From an uncultured Clostridia bacterium (GTDB lineage: Bacteria; Bacillota; Clostridia; Christensenellales; UBA1242): 14,069 bases of DNA. This document shows positions 1-10,194 of the stretch, piece by piece. The translations under genes were made by a program, and so were the position numbers. Below the pieces are notes generated by a model. The model was not told where the DNA came from, did no database searches, and was given only the letters and a program-made list of their open reading frames with translations. The stretch spans positions 1-14,069 of the forward strand of contig CANPWT010000023.1 of NCBI GenBank assembly GCA_947584775.1, read 5' to 3'. The number at the start of each line of letters is the position of its first letter. The stretch's first letter is position 1.

Positions 1-996
1 GTTATCGCTGTTAATAAACTGATAGTTGCCAATGTTGTTATAATCTAGGTTGAAATCTGAACCTGCGTGCAATGCCAAAACATAATCGCCAAAATAACTA
101 TCTATTTCAAACTGCCCGGTTTTTGTGCCTTGGCTGTCAATATCGCCTTCAACCGCGGTCACTTGCGATGCGGTAATTTTTGCTAACGACAAGCCAAACA
201 AACCGCCGGAAGCGTATCTGCCATGGATTTTTGTGCCGCCGCCAACATAAACTTTTAATTTTAATGCGTTAGTATTTGCGCCCGCGTAACCTGCTATGCC
301 GCCTGCATAATCGGCAAGGATGTTTGCCTCGTGCGGGTCTGACCCCATGCTTGCTGCATCTAATGTGATGTGAGCAAGGTTATATTCTATTGTGTTGTTT
401 TCGTTTACATCAATAACACCCGCAATGCCGCCCGCGTAAGATAGGGTTTCTATTTGGGCATCTGGAGTGTAAATTTTGTATGAATTTTTGGTTTGAGTTA
501 GCACATTTAGGCTAGATGTTATGCCATAAAGTGTGCTTCTGCCCGTAATTAAGCCAGCCAGGCCACCAACTAGGTTGTTGCCCAAAATTGTTGTGCCGCT
601 GCCGGTTAAATTTACATTTACAATTGAACTGTTGTTTATTGTGCCAGCAAGCCCACCCACTTTGGAGATTGTACCCGTTGTGGTCTGCCCGCTAACAAAC
701 TCTAAATTTAAGTTTTTAATGTATGTGTTTTCTATTTGGCTAAATAGGCCAACATTTTCCAAATTTTCGGTTGTGATGTTTAAATTTATGCCAGAAATTG
801 TAAGCCCGTTGCCGTCTAAACTTGAAAGTTGTTTTACGTTACCCAAAGTGTACTTAACGCGTGTTTCAATTTTATCGTTGCCACCAAAGGTTATGTTGTT
901 AATCAGCCTAAAATTCCATCTTTCGTTGTGTTGCGCACCGCTTGTTTCTACAAACGCTTGGTTAAACTCGTTTGCATCGCGAATAATTCTTGGGTT
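1..996 (-). other. GLUG module C of the giant lipoprotein, cut by the window edge
   Basis: Residues 3034 to at least 3365. The module opens with NPRIIRDANEFNQAF and WNFRLINNITF, then LSSLDGNGLTISGINLN (3090-3106). Units follow as KVGGLAGTINNSSIVNV (3145-3161), LVGGLAGLITG (3175-3185), YAGGIAGVID (3220-3229), YAGGIAGYAG (3263-3272) and YASGGLFGLSL (3294-3304). The frame is still open at base 1, so the module and the protein continue outside the window. Confidence 0.72.
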
Positions 997-3900
997 AATT
1001 CCCCTACCCGATTCAAAGCCGGCCGCCTCGCCATAATTGTGTATTATTCCGCCATCTTCAATTTCGGTTGACCTAATTTCGTAACGGTAAGTTGTGGCAA
1101 TTCTGTTTGCGCTGTTCAACTCTGGCAAAATGCGGTAACGCCCTTTTAGCGTGTAATGGCTCCAAATGCCCTGTTCACGCTCGGCCTGAGTGCTGCTTTG
1201 AACAAACATAAAGCCGTTTAAATTTTCTGTTTTGCTGAAATTGTCTAAGTTTAAACCGCGTGCTTGTGGCAAGTTGTAATTAATGTTATCTTTTTCGTTT
1301 GAACTTTCCACAACATTTAAGTTTTGATTGTAAATTAAATAGTAGCAATTTGTAATTGTGCTGGATGGGCTAGATTGAATTTTGCCAAGTGCGTTTATGC
1401 CAACAAATGGCTGTTCGGAAATATCTTTATTTTCCTCCTCGCCGCCATTTAACGTGCAGGCTGAATATGAGGTTGAAATGTTGCCGTTGTTTGAATATAC
1501 AAAGCCCGAAATGTAAATAGATTTACTTACCACCACAGTGTTGGCAAACGAATTAGATACATCGCCATTGTTTGTGTGCACAAAGCCGGCAACTGTGCCG
1601 TTGGTTTTGCTTTCTATTTGTGCGCCCGTTGCGTAAGGCTGGCTATCGGTTATAGTGCTTTCCATAGCCTTAACATAACTGAACATTATTGTGCCGTTAT
1701 TTTGGGCAACAAAGCCAGCGGTCAGTTGAGTTGTATCTATTGGCGAATAGTTAACAACCGTTGTGTTGGCAACGAAACTACTTGCAATTGTGCCATTGTT
1801 TTCTGCAACAAAGCCGGCAACTGTGCCATTAAATTTGTTGCTGTTATCGCCCGCGCGAGTATTGCCGATGTGGAAAGATAACGGGCCGAAATAGTTTTCC
1901 TCCTCGTATGACCTAACAATCGCATCGCTTGCTTCGGTAATTTTAATAAATTCACGCCTGCCCACACGGGAGTTGGTTATAATTCCGCCTAAATTGCTGT
2001 CCGCGCTGTTTACGCCAACTAGACCACCAAATTTGATTGTAGGAACAACTGATTGCAAATTATCTGTTACAATTATTTCTACCATTTGCGTGTTAACGCC
2101 TTTGTTTACAACATCGCAGTTGTAAATAAGCCCGCCGTTGTTTTCCGCCACCAAGCCGCCAAATATAAATTGAACGTCTGCGTCTTCCGCTGTCCCTTCC
2201 AACTGAACTTTGGTTAAATCTAGCGGGGTAAAGCCGTTATAATCCACAATAACATTTTTAAGTATAGTGGATTTTGTTTCTTGCGTGTTTACATCTTGGT
2301 AGCAACCAATGGATGCAAATAAGCCGTATGAAGTATAGTTAGATGTTGTGTTAAAACTTTTTATTGTTATCACTTTGTTGTTGCCGTCTAGGCTGGCAAT
2401 TTTTGTGGTTAATGGAGTAAAGTTTTCCAACACAATATCGTTTGTTAAAATGTAATTTTCGCCTTCAATTAAGTTGGCATCGGTTAACTCGCTTGCCTCG
2501 TTAATTGAAATTGCGTTTACCTCGCTTGTTGCAGGGGCAATGTTTAGGTTAAAGGTGTATTCAATTTCGTGGTCGCCGTCTAGATCGTTTGTAAATTTAA
2601 CTGTGTAGCAGCCGTTTTGTGTTTTATCGTATTTATAGCCCACCCTAAATGTAACCTGGGTTGAATAGGTTTTCAAGCCGGTTACTCTTAAATAATACGT
2701 GTCATCATTTTGTGAATAAGTAATTCCCGCTACAAAATTTGCGTTTTCGTCCGCATTGTCCGCATAAGTTTTGTTGTTGCCTTGTTGGTCAAAATAGTGG
2801 AACAAGCCTAACACCGCGTCTTTGTTGCGTATTTCGTTATTTTCTACCGTAACCCCGAAATCGTTGTAGAATTTTGATAGGATTTCTTGGTCTTGATCCA
2901 CATTTTCAATGTCGGTTGTAAAGGAAATATCAAACGACCTTGTTGCCCCTCGGCCAATGTTGAACGAGCCGGCATTAACATTGTCGCTATACACTGAGTT
3001 GTTGTATAAAATGTAGTCAACCGGGTGGAAAATGATTTGCCTATCAACTGTGTCTTGGCTAGTGATTAATTCGTCATTTGTGGAAATTGTGATGCGTGAA
3101 CTAATTACAAAACTAGCCAAAATATCTTTCATCACCCTTAGGTTAGATTTTATTGTAAACGAGCCGTTAGAATTTTGCGTTGCACCCTCGCCTGGGTAGA
3201 AATCTACATAATCGTTAATGTGATATTTTGTGTTTTTATTGTCATAAATTTCTTTTGGATTATTAACTTCATAAAGATTATTTGTTACTTCGACCGTTTT
3301 GACCGTTTTGCCGTTGTCGTCATAAAGCGAAATTGTTGTAACGCCATTTTCTATTTTTAATGTGGAATTTATTGCCCTTTTGTAAACGCCGCCATCTAAA
3401 ACGAATAATATCCTTGATGCATCGTCCGTATATTTTCTAACATCGTCATTGTTTTCAATTGTAATTGGGTCGGTTGTTAATTCATATCTCATTTCGCCGT
3501 TTTCGCCGTCTGGTGGTGTAGCATCCCAACTTGTTAAATACCAATTAAAATCGTAAATTGGGTTTTGGTTAAATTGATAGCCAAAAACATCTAGCACAAC
3601 TTCGTTTTTAGAACTGCCCTGTTGAATAAGGTATTCATTAGTTGTTTCACTCACCAATTTATTTTCGCTATAACTTAAACTTACGCCTGGCAAATATTGC
3701 GGAACAAGGGTTTTTATCGTTGTTTTGCTTTCTTTTAGCCCGTCCACGGTTAAGGTTGCCCTAATCGGGTCGTTAACGCCTTCAAAGCGCTCCAAGGTGG
3801 CGTGAACATAAATTTTGCCGTCGAAATCGCCATTTATTTTTGTTTTGCGGTCTAGTTTTATGCCTGTTTCGGTGTATTGGTTGTTCATGGTAAGGATGGT

Positions 3901-6900
3901 ATATACGCCCGGAGTTTGTTCAACCAATTGTTGGAAATTAAGTTTAACTTGTTTGCCACGCACATCAATGTATGAACTATCTAACAAAATGTTAAATTGT
4001 TGGCTGGTTGGGTCCATAGAAATATACGCGTATGCTGGCTCGATATAAACCACCATAACACTGCCCAGCCCACCAGGTGAAATTATGCTGGATTCTTTGT
4101 TATTTCTTGTTATAACCGCATTTAGGTTGGTGTAACTTTCTTCAACGTTGTAATTTTCTAGCCTTACCGATTTTATACTGGTTGGAGTTATTGTTAAATC
4201 AATAGAGTCCGCTACATTTGGGTTGCAAGTTGAAATTGCACTGATTTGTAAATTGATGTTTTTAGTTATATATCTATATTTAGGATCATCTTTAATATTT
4301 AATAATACATTATATTTATAGCCATTTGTTTCTTGGGTCTTTTTAATTTGAATATTAAATAAATCGAATAAGTTTGTGCTGCCTGTTGCTGTTTTTAGCC
4401 TTCCAATTTCTTCACGGCTATCTTTATCCTTTGCTTCAAATTTAAAGTAGATGGAATCGCCGCCCTCGTCTAAACGCAATTCACTATCGGTTGTTGTTCC
4501 TATTCCTACGATTGTAGGGCTATCAGGAGTGCTGCTACTGCTTGCGCTAGTTGTTATCAAATTTAGGTTAAATTCAAAATTGGATTGACTTTCTATTATA
4601 GTTTTATCGTTGCCGTTAATAACTAGTCCGGTTGCACTATTGTTTACAAACACACGCAAAATAACTTTGCCAATTTGTTTAGTTTGGTCTTTTTCGTCTT
4701 GTTGTTCAAGGCCAAACATTTTTGTTAAATTGAGGTTAATTTTAAAGGTTATATCTTGATGTTGGTTTTCAGCAACCTGATTAACATCTAAAACAAAGTT
4801 ATTAAACAAATCGTGTTTCGTAATTGAAAGGATGCTGCCTGTTGTTTCTGTTTCTTGTATAATTTCAACATAATCGCCGATATTGGCAATGTCAAACAAG
4901 TTCCTATACGGTGTTCGGTTTAAAATGTTTTCTGCCTCGATAGACAAAATTGTTGCATCTGCCCCTTCGTAAGTGTGCAATTCGTAATCGTGGTCTTGGG
5001 CGCCAACCTCGTAAACATTTTCGTTTACAACTTGGAATGCGCTATAGCCATATTGAGTGTAAAATGTAATTTCCTCTTTAACATTAGTGTTGAAAATTGA
5101 ACAGCACTCTAATGTAATTTTATTTTTTCCGCTTACGCCGGTAAAGGTTATGCGGCTGCCGTCCGCATTTAATTTTGCATAGTTGTTGCCTGAAGTTATT
5201 TTAACTTGCAAACCACCCATTGCGGATTCAGGAATAAGTTGCAAATTTACAAGGCCGTCTTTGTGGTCGTCTGTTTTAAACAAATAGTAAGTGTTATCTT
5301 GCTCGTTTACACCTGCGCTGCTTGCATAAAAGTTTACAATTTGAGGTTCGCCCCTAGTTATGGTTTCGGTTTCACCATCATCAGTGTTGACTTCAATAAA
5401 TGAGAAATATGCTTGGAATTTGCTATTTGCGCTGGCAGTAATGCTTTCTGGCGATACAATCATTAAAGGTTTGCCGTCTTTTATTAGATATGGCAAATAA
5501 TAAACTGTTCCGTCATCACCCTCATCGCCCGTTATTGTTACTGCGTTGATTTTGTCTTCATCTTTAATGTTGTCATTATCTACAACAACCCAATTATTGT
5601 TCCATGTTGTAATTTCAGCCAATCTTGCACCCAAACCAACTTTTGTTTGTGTTGAAATATAGTCAACTGTAATTTCGTCAGCACCGTTTGCTTTTACATA
5701 ATATTTTTCGCTATCGTTAACTTTGCCGTTAACTTTGCCTAAGAAATATACATCATCGGTTGTATCGCCGTCAGTAATTTCATGTATTGTTGTGCCAGCC
5801 AAATTTGCATGCACAAAACTAGCACTTATTGTAACTCCGCCGCAAGCCAAGCCATAAACTGTGGTGGCATTAATTGTGTTAAAAGTGCTTGTTTCTTCTG
5901 AAATTGATTGTTCGTCAATAAAACTTTCCACCGTGCTGTAACTAATTTGGTTGTTGCTGTCCGCTACAATTTCTGCAATTACGCCCGCACCAACATTTGT
6001 TGCCACAATTTGCCCATAAGTGGAATAAGTCTCTCGTTCAACGCCAGCGGAAACAAAGCGGAATAGTGTAACATTAATGCCGTTAGCGAGCCCCACTGCG
6101 CCGCCAACCGTGTCGCCTGTTAAATTTAGCCCTAAGCATACACAATTAGTTATTGTGCCGCTTTCACTATTGCCAATTATGCCGCCAAGATAGCCGTTTT
6201 TAGATTCAATTTTTCCGCCAACAAGGTAATTAGAGATGTTGCCGCCCGCGTTTTTGCCAACCACTGCACCAACATATAATTTTTCAATGCTTGATTTGAT
6301 TGTTAAATCATACGCATAAACATCAAATTCAAAGGCGTTTAATAGTTCGGTTTTTGTTGTGGAAATTTTGCCCAAATTTTCGCCCGCAACTAAGCCGATT
6401 TTCGCCTCGTTGCAAGATTGTACATCTAATGTAATTGCATCGTACTTTTTAGTTTTTAAATTGTAATTGCTTATTTTTAAATTTTCAATTTCTGCGCTTA
6501 ATGTGTTTTTAGCCACTGCACCAAAGTTAATTTTGCCATTATTTGTGCTTAATGTCACTGTTGAAGTGTTTAATGTGTCTAATGCATTTAACTCCACATT
6601 AACATTGCTAATTTTGCCGTTGTTTTGGCCAACAATTAAGCCAACATTAAGTTCGGCGCCAGATATTGTGTTTGAAAATTCAAGCGCAGAAACATTAACA
6701 ATAAAGTTAACATCCTTTATTGTTGCTTGGTTGCTTAAACTTGCAAATAGACCATAAAAATCGTTGGTTTTATCGCCCGCAATTTGCGCGCTTCTTTTAC
6801 TAGATAAATTAAAGGTTACACTATATGTGTATCTATTGTTTGTGCCTGATAATGTGCCGTTAAATTCGCTAACCACATTGTTGGTTTTGCCAATTATAAA

Positions 6901-9900
6901 ATTATCGTCATTTTCACCCAAAACAATGTTGTTGGTTAAGGTGTAGTTTGCGCTTAGGTCTTTGTTGATGTTTTTAAAGTCCGCTTCGTTGTTAACCAAA
7001 TATGGAGTTTCCCGTCCGTCTGCCACTGTTACTAAAATTGTTTCAGTTATGCCCGAGCCGTCCAACGCGCTGATTGTAAGAGTATACTGCCCGCCGCCGT
7101 TTAATTTTTGCGCTTTAACCGTTACTTTGTAGCCATAGTTTGCATTCCTTTCAATAGTTACTTCAGGCTTTTCACCTGTTAGCGTTGCGCCCGTTGAATT
7201 TAAAGTTATTTCTGACGCAATTAAATTGCCCACGCCCTCTATGTTTAATTCCTTGCCTTTGTAGTCAGGCGTTGCATAGAAAGAGGCGATTGCAAATTCG
7301 CTTGGAGAGGAAATATCTAAAAATGATAAATACAATTTATTGTCTTGCCCATCCACACTAAAGCCGGAATTTTCAATATCTCCCGCATGGACGTACAAAT
7401 CTTCCATTGTGGTTGGAGTGAACACTTCTATTGAAATTGTGTTGCTAACCGTTTTGCCTAGTTGGGTAGCAGTTAATGTAAATGTAAGGTTGTAGCCGTT
7501 TAAACTGCTATTTTTTAGTTGAACTGTAAATTTGTTTTCGCCCGCAGTTTCCTCTATTGTGACATAATCAACATCTTCTATATTATTTTCGTCAACATCT
7601 CCCAATGGGCTGCTTAACAAATATTGAACTTCAATAGCGATGTCGTGTTTTACACCATCACTAAACTGCAATGTTTGGGTTGGATTGCCCGTTAAACCGT
7701 ATGTAATATTAGTTGTTGCAAGGTTAGCAAAGGCCGTTACAATATCGCTTTCAGCGGCGTCTGGCGCTTGTAAATATGTAATTTTATTTTGGGATGCAGA
7801 CAAACTAATGCCGTTTAATGGGCTGTAAACTGCAATTTCTATTATTATTTCTTTTGGCTGGGTAGTCACTTTTCCGTTTTCGTATTTGTAATAGTTGATT
7901 GTCAGTTTTTGAACGCTGGTGAATACGCCGGTTGGGCTTATTGCATCAATTTCAAATTGGCTAGCCCCAATTGGAGTGATTTTAACAGCGCCTTCTGTAA
8001 TATATTCGCTTTCGCTGTTATAGTTTTTAGAAATATCTTCAAAATCAATGCTTGCAATTGCATTTTCACTGCCGTTGCCGTCTACTTTAATAACCGCTTG
8101 CGCATAACGCTCTATTGCATAATAGTAATCGGATGCGCCGCCCTTTATTTTTTTGGTTAAATCAGTAAAACGCTCTTCATTATTATTTTCGCTTGGCTTT
8201 AAGGTTACATTTGCATCCTCTGCCGTATCCACAAATTTAACTTTAAACTCTTTTACGCTTCCATCCTGCAAACTTACTTGGTTGTTTGCAACTTCAATAT
8301 ACACAGTTTGTTCGCCCACCTGTTCAGTTGCATTGATTGGAACAATGAATAAGTCATCAATATTCGAAGCAGATACCTTGCCATCATTTAAATAAATGCT
8401 ATTTAGCCCGTTGCCAAATTTTACATTGTTAGAATACAAGCGAATGCTGGACTTTTCCAAAGTGCCGGTCATGTGATTAACTTTTATGTAAACATTGCCG
8501 CCATTCGCCCTCGAAATATACAAGGTGTTATCTGCAATTGGTGTATTTTCGTCAGATAGCACATCAATTTTGTCCGCAGTTACTAATTTGTTAAAGTTGT
8601 AAGTAAGTGATGCATAGCCCGCTTCTCCCGCTCCCACGGTTTCCCCAAAAAATGTTTCAGGTGTGTTTTTAACGCTAATTGTTAATGTGCCTGTATTGCC
8701 ACCATTGTTGTTAAATTTAACATTGATTGTTCGGCCGTTTTCTATTTGGGAAATAGTGTTGGCACTGCCCGTCATTGTTACAGTTAAATTACTGCTTGGG
8801 TTTAGAGAAATTGCTGTGTTAACCGCATTGGTTGGGCGCGCATTGATTTTTAAATTGACACCATTGTAGTTATTTCCATTTACAAAGATGTTTTCCGTTT
8901 CTGTTTCGCCGCTAGTGTAATCTTGCCCGTTGATGTTAAAGCCGTTAACAAGTTCACTCCTAGTTACTTTTAGTGTTTGAGATGGCTCGTTATAGCCCGT
9001 TTGCACCAGGTTTAGCATTGGCAAGCGCAAAACAAACTTAATTTCGTTATTGGCCTCGTTTGAATTATAAGTTAAACTATCTTTGGCGGCTATGTTATAA
9101 ATATTTTCCCCGTTTTTGCGGATTAATAGACCATTTTTAATGTTGTCCGTGGAAAGCGAATATTCCTCCCCGTCCACAAAAATTGCAAGTTCGTATTTAA
9201 TTTTATTGCCGTTTATTTCAAAATCATCACCAAACAAAGCGTTGCTGGTGTCAAAAACTAATTTAATGTTGCCGTTGGAATAATCTTGGCTTTGAGAATA
9301 TAGGGTAACACCGTTACTGATATCGCCGTTTCCGTCCGCTGGGTTGATGTTGATTAGCGAACCTGTTTCCTTAACAACAACCACATCAAAAACCACGCTA
9401 AATTCGTCATTATAAATGGAAGTTGCGGTAATTTTTACAGTTTTGTCTGTAAAACTTTCGTTTACTGTTAAAATGCCGTTATCTAGGCGAGCACCATTTG
9501 CATTATTTGTAAGGGCAAACTTTACGCCCGTTTGATTGGTTTCGTTTAATGGCTCGTATGCGATGTTGCCAAATTGAGATAAATCCACGCTCGCACTAGC
9601 CTGCCCATTAGGGATTATAATTGCAGGTATTTTAGAGCCGGCCAAAATGCTGATGCCGGTTAAAGATTTGTACACATCCAGGTCAATCGAAACCGATTTG
9701 CCCGAATTATTTTCGTAAAACTTTAAAGTTGCCGTTGTGTTGCCGCTTATATCTATGCTAAATTCTTGATTTTGTTTAACAACAACCTGGCTTAAATTTA
9801 CCATTGGGCTATCGCTGGTTTTAGAAACAATTATATCGTCAACATATTTGGCTTTAACGTTTTTAATGCCAACTTTTAAATAAAGCACGCCGTCCTCATC

Positions 9901-10095
9901 ATCGGTTATATTAAACACACTGTTTTCATCATAATTAATTTTTATTCCGTTGGTGCCGTCCTGCCAAACGGAGCCGTCCAAACTGTATTGGATTGAAAAC
10001 TCTAACTTGCTATAACGGTTTCCGCACGCTGAAATAAACGCGCAGGAAACTGCAAGGAATATTGTTAATAAAACGCCAAATAATTTATTTTTCAT
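1..10095 (-). CDS. Giant GLUG-module surface lipoprotein, 3' end missing
   Basis: The frame read leftward from the ATG at 10095 has no stop down to base 1, giving at least 3365 residues. The N-terminus MKNKLFGVLLTIFLAVSCAF followed by ISAC is a lipoprotein signal peptide; cleavage is expected before Cys24 (codon 10024-10026), so the protein should be lipid-anchored outside the membrane. Residues about 25-1025 are beta-rich, Ser/Thr/Asn-rich Ig-like sequence. GLUG-type modules lie at about 1030-1345, 2526-2885 and 3034 to the edge, with more beta-rich sequence between. I see no catalytic motif, further membrane span or sortase signal. GAGGGG lies just before the ATG, and a sigma-A-like promoter lies upstream. 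GLUG modules occur in bacterial surface proteins and are thought to form beta-helices; adhesion or matrix contact is my inference. Trp is TGG throughout. The reading frame is near certain; the function is open. Confidence 0.93.
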   Translation of the reverse strand, partial: MKNKLFGVLLTIFLAVSCAFISACGNRYSKLEFSIQYSLDGSVWQDGTNGIKINYDENSVFNITDDEDGVLYLKVGIKNVKAKYVDDIIVSKTSDSPMVNLSQVVVKQNQEFSIDISGNTTATLKFYENNSGKSVSIDLDVYKSLTGISILAGSKIPAIIIPNGQASASVDLSQFGNIAYEPLNETNQTGVKFALTNNANGARLDNGILTVNESFTDKTVKITATSIYNDEFSVVFDVVVVKETGSLININPADGNGDISNGVTLYSQSQDYSNGNIKLVFDTSNALFGDDFEINGNKIKYELAIFVDGEEYSLSTDNIKNGLLIRKNGENIYNIAAKDSLTYNSNEANNEIKFVLRLPMLNLVQTGYNEPSQTLKVTRSELVNGFNINGQDYTSGETETENIFVNGNNYNGVNLKINARPTNAVNTAISLNPSSNLTVTMTGSANTISQIENGRTINVKFNNNGGNTGTLTISVKNTPETFFGETVGAGEAGYASLTYNFNKLVTADKIDVLSDENTPIADNTLYISRANGGNVYIKVNHMTGTLEKSSIRLYSNNVKFGNGLNSIYLNDGKVSASNIDDLFIVPINATEQVGEQTVYIEVANNQVSLQDGSVKEFKVKFVDTAEDANVTLKPSENNNEERFTDLTKKIKGGASDYYYAIERYAQAVIKVDGNGSENAIASIDFEDISKNYNSESEYITEGAVKITPIGASQFEIDAISPTGVFTSVQKLTINYYKYENGKVTTQPKEIIIEIAVYSPLNGISLSASQNKITYLQAPDAAESDIVTAFANLATTNITYGLTGNPTQTLQFSDGVKHDIAIEVQYLLSSPLGDVDENNIEDVDYVTIEETAGENKFTVQLKNSSLNGYNLTFTLTATQLGKTVSNTISIEVFTPTTMEDLYVHAGDIENSGFSVDGQDNKLYLSFLDISSPSEFAIASFYATPDYKGKELNIEGVGNLIASEITLNSTGATLTGEKPEVTIERNANYGYKVTVKAQKLNGGGQYTLTISALDGSGITETILVTVADGRETPYLVNNEADFKNINKDLSANYTLTNNIVLGENDDNFIIGKTNNVVSEFNGTLSGTNNRYTYSVTFNLSSKRSAQIAGDKTNDFYGLFASLSNQATIKDVNFIVNVSALEFSNTISGAELNVGLIVGQNNGKISNVNVELNALDTLNTSTVTLSTNNGKINFGAVAKNTLSAEIENLKISNYNLKTKKYDAITLDVQSCNEAKIGLVAGENLGKISTTKTELLNAFEFDVYAYDLTIKSSIEKLYVGAVVGKNAGGNISNYLVGGKIESKNGYLGGIIGNSESGTITNCVCLGLNLTGDTVGGAVGLANGINVTLFRFVSAGVERETYSTYGQIVATNVGAGVIAEIVADSNNQISYSTVESFIDEQSISEETSTFNTINATTVYGLACGGVTISASFVHANLAGTTIHEITDGDTTDDVYFLGKVNGKVNDSEKYYVKANGADEITVDYISTQTKVGLGARLAEITTWNNNWVVVDNDNIKDEDKINAVTITGDEGDDGTVYYLPYLIKDGKPLMIVSPESITASANSKFQAYFSFIEVNTDDGETETITRGEPQIVNFYASSAGVNEQDNTYYLFKTDDHKDGLVNLQLIPESAMGGLQVKITSGNNYAKLNADGSRITFTGVSGKNKITLECCSIFNTNVKEEITFYTQYGYSAFQVVNENVYEVGAQDHDYELHTYEGADATILSIEAENILNRTPYRNLFDIANIGDYVEIIQETETTGSILSITKHDLFNNFVLDVNQVAENQHQDITFKINLNLTKMFGLEQQDEKDQTKQIGKVILRVFVNNSATGLVINGNDKTIIESQSNFEFNLNLITTSASSSSTPDSPTIVGIGTTTDSELRLDEGGDSIYFKFEAKDKDSREEIGRLKTATGSTNLFDLFNIQIKKTQETNGYKYNVLLNIKDDPKYRYITKNINLQISAISTCNPNVADSIDLTITPTSIKSVRLENYNVEESYTNLNAVITRNNKESSIISPGGLGSVMVVYIEPAYAYISMDPTSQQFNILLDSSYIDVRGKQVKLNFQQLVEQTPGVYTILTMNNQYTETGIKLDRKTKINGDFDGKIYVHATLERFEGVNDPIRATLTVDGLKESKTTIKTLVPQYLPGVSLSYSENKLVSETTNEYLIQQGSSKNEVVLDVFGYQFNQNPIYDFNWYLTSWDATPPDGENGEMRYELTTDPITIENNDDVRKYTDDASRILFVLDGGVYKRAINSTLKIENGVTTISLYDDNGKTVKTVEVTNNLYEVNNPKEIYDNKNTKYHINDYVDFYPGEGATQNSNGSFTIKSNLRVMKDILASFVISSRITISTNDELITSQDTVDRQIIFHPVDYILYNNSVYSDNVNAGSFNIGRGATRSFDISFTTDIENVDQDQEILSKFYNDFGVTVENNEIRNKDAVLGLFHYFDQQGNNKTYADNADENANFVAGITYSQNDDTYYLRVTGLKTYSTQVTFRVGYKYDKTQNGCYTVKFTNDLDGDHEIEYTFNLNIAPATSEVNAISINEASELTDANLIEGENYILTNDIVLENFTPLTTKIASLDGNNKVITIKSFNTTSNYTSYGLFASIGCYQDVNTQETKSTILKNVIVDYNGFTPLDLTKVQLEGTAEDADVQFIFGGLVAENNGGLIYNCDVVNKGVNTQMVEIIVTDNLQSVVPTIKFGGLVGVNSADSNLGGIITNSRVGRREFIKITEASDAIVRSYEEENYFGPLSFHIGNTRAGDNSNKFNGTVAGFVAENNGTIASSFVANTTVVNYSPIDTTQLTAGFVAQNNGTIMFSYVKAMESTITDSQPYATGAQIESKTNGTVAGFVHTNNGDVSNSFANTVVVSKSIYISGFVYSNNGNISTSYSACTLNGGEEENKDISEQPFVGINALGKIQSSPSSTITNCYYLIYNQNLNVVESSNEKDNINYNLPQARGLNLDNFSKTENLNGFMFVQSSTQAEREQGIWSHYTLKGRYRILPELNSANRIATTYRYEIRSTEIEDGGIIHNYGEAAGFESGRGINPRIIRDANEFNQAFVETSGAQHNERWNFRLINNITFGGNDKIETRVKYTLGNVKQLSSLDGNGLTISGINLNITTENLENVGLFSQIENTYIKNLNLEFVSGQTTTGTISKVGGLAGTINNSSIVNVNLTGSGTTILGNNLVGGLAGLITGRSTLYGITSSLNVLTQTKNSYKIYTPDAQIETLSYAGGIAGVIDVNENNTIEYNLAHITLDAASMGSDPHEANILADYAGGIAGYAGANTNALKLKVYVGGGTKIHGRYASGGLFGLSLAKITASQVTAVEGDIDSQGTKTGQFEIDSYFGDYVLALHAGSDFNLDYNNIGNYQFINSDN
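1441..2520 (-). other. GLUG module B of the giant lipoprotein
   Basis: Residues about 2526-2885. The lead-in is YILTNDIVL (2548-2556) followed by LDGNNKVITI (2569-2578), close to the known pattern in which a strand ending in DI.L precedes a DGNG turn. Units include FGGLVAENNGGLIYN (2645-2659) and FGGLVGVNS (2689-2697), and then four near-identical GFV..NNG units. This is the most regular of the three modules. Confidence 0.72.
1456..1824 (-). repeat. Four GFVxxNNGxI protein repeats in module B
   Basis: Four units read GFVAENNGTIASSFV (from residue 2761), GFVAQNNGTIMFSYV (2794), GFVHTNNGDVSNSFA (2837) and GFVYSNNGNISTSYS (2864). They are spaced 33, 43 and 27 residues apart. The first and third share an exact 20-base DNA copy (1808-1827 and 1580-1599, 228 bases apart), which suggests fairly recent duplication and not only protein-level convergence. 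Confidence 0.8.
6061..7008 (-). other. GLUG module A of the giant lipoprotein
   Basis: Residues about 1030-1345. The module opens with TPYLVNNEADFKNIN, then YTLTNNIVL and FNGTLSG, the usual lead-in of GLUG-containing surface proteins. GLUG-like units follow: VGLIVGQNNGKISNV (1151-1165), IGLVAGENLGKIS (1233-1245), VGAVVGKNAGGNISN (1275-1289), LGGIIGNSESGTITN (1303-1317) and VGGAVGLANG (1330-1339). The alternation of small glycine turns and short strands fits a right-handed beta-helix. Boundaries are approximate because they were set by eye. Confidence 0.7.
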
Positions 10096-10097
10096 AA

Positions 10098-10103
10098 CCC
10101 CTC
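10098..10103 (-). promoter_or_regulatory. Ribosome binding site of the giant lipoprotein gene
   Basis: The minus strand reads AAAAAGAGGGGTTATG. The GAGG core lies only 4 bases before the ATG at 10095, a short spacing. It supports this start, as does the signal peptide beginning at once after it. Confidence 0.65.
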
Positions 10104-10194
10104 TTTTTAATTTGCGTAAATTAGTCAATATTAAACCAATTTGTTGAAATTTGTAAATTTAAAATAAATTTAGTAATATTTTGTTGTTAAGTTT

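Noticed and set aside
533..1036. Plus-strand open frame of 167 codons, and others like it at 1576-1881, 6467-6757 and 7909-8160
   Set aside because: They lie opposite the giant minus-strand gene, lack convincing ribosome sites and have hydrophobic or proline-rich compositions typical of antisense shadows.
1..10095. Mycoplasma-type code (TGA = Trp)
   Set aside because: No in-frame TGA occurs in the giant frame and Trp is encoded by TGG, so the standard bacterial code fits.
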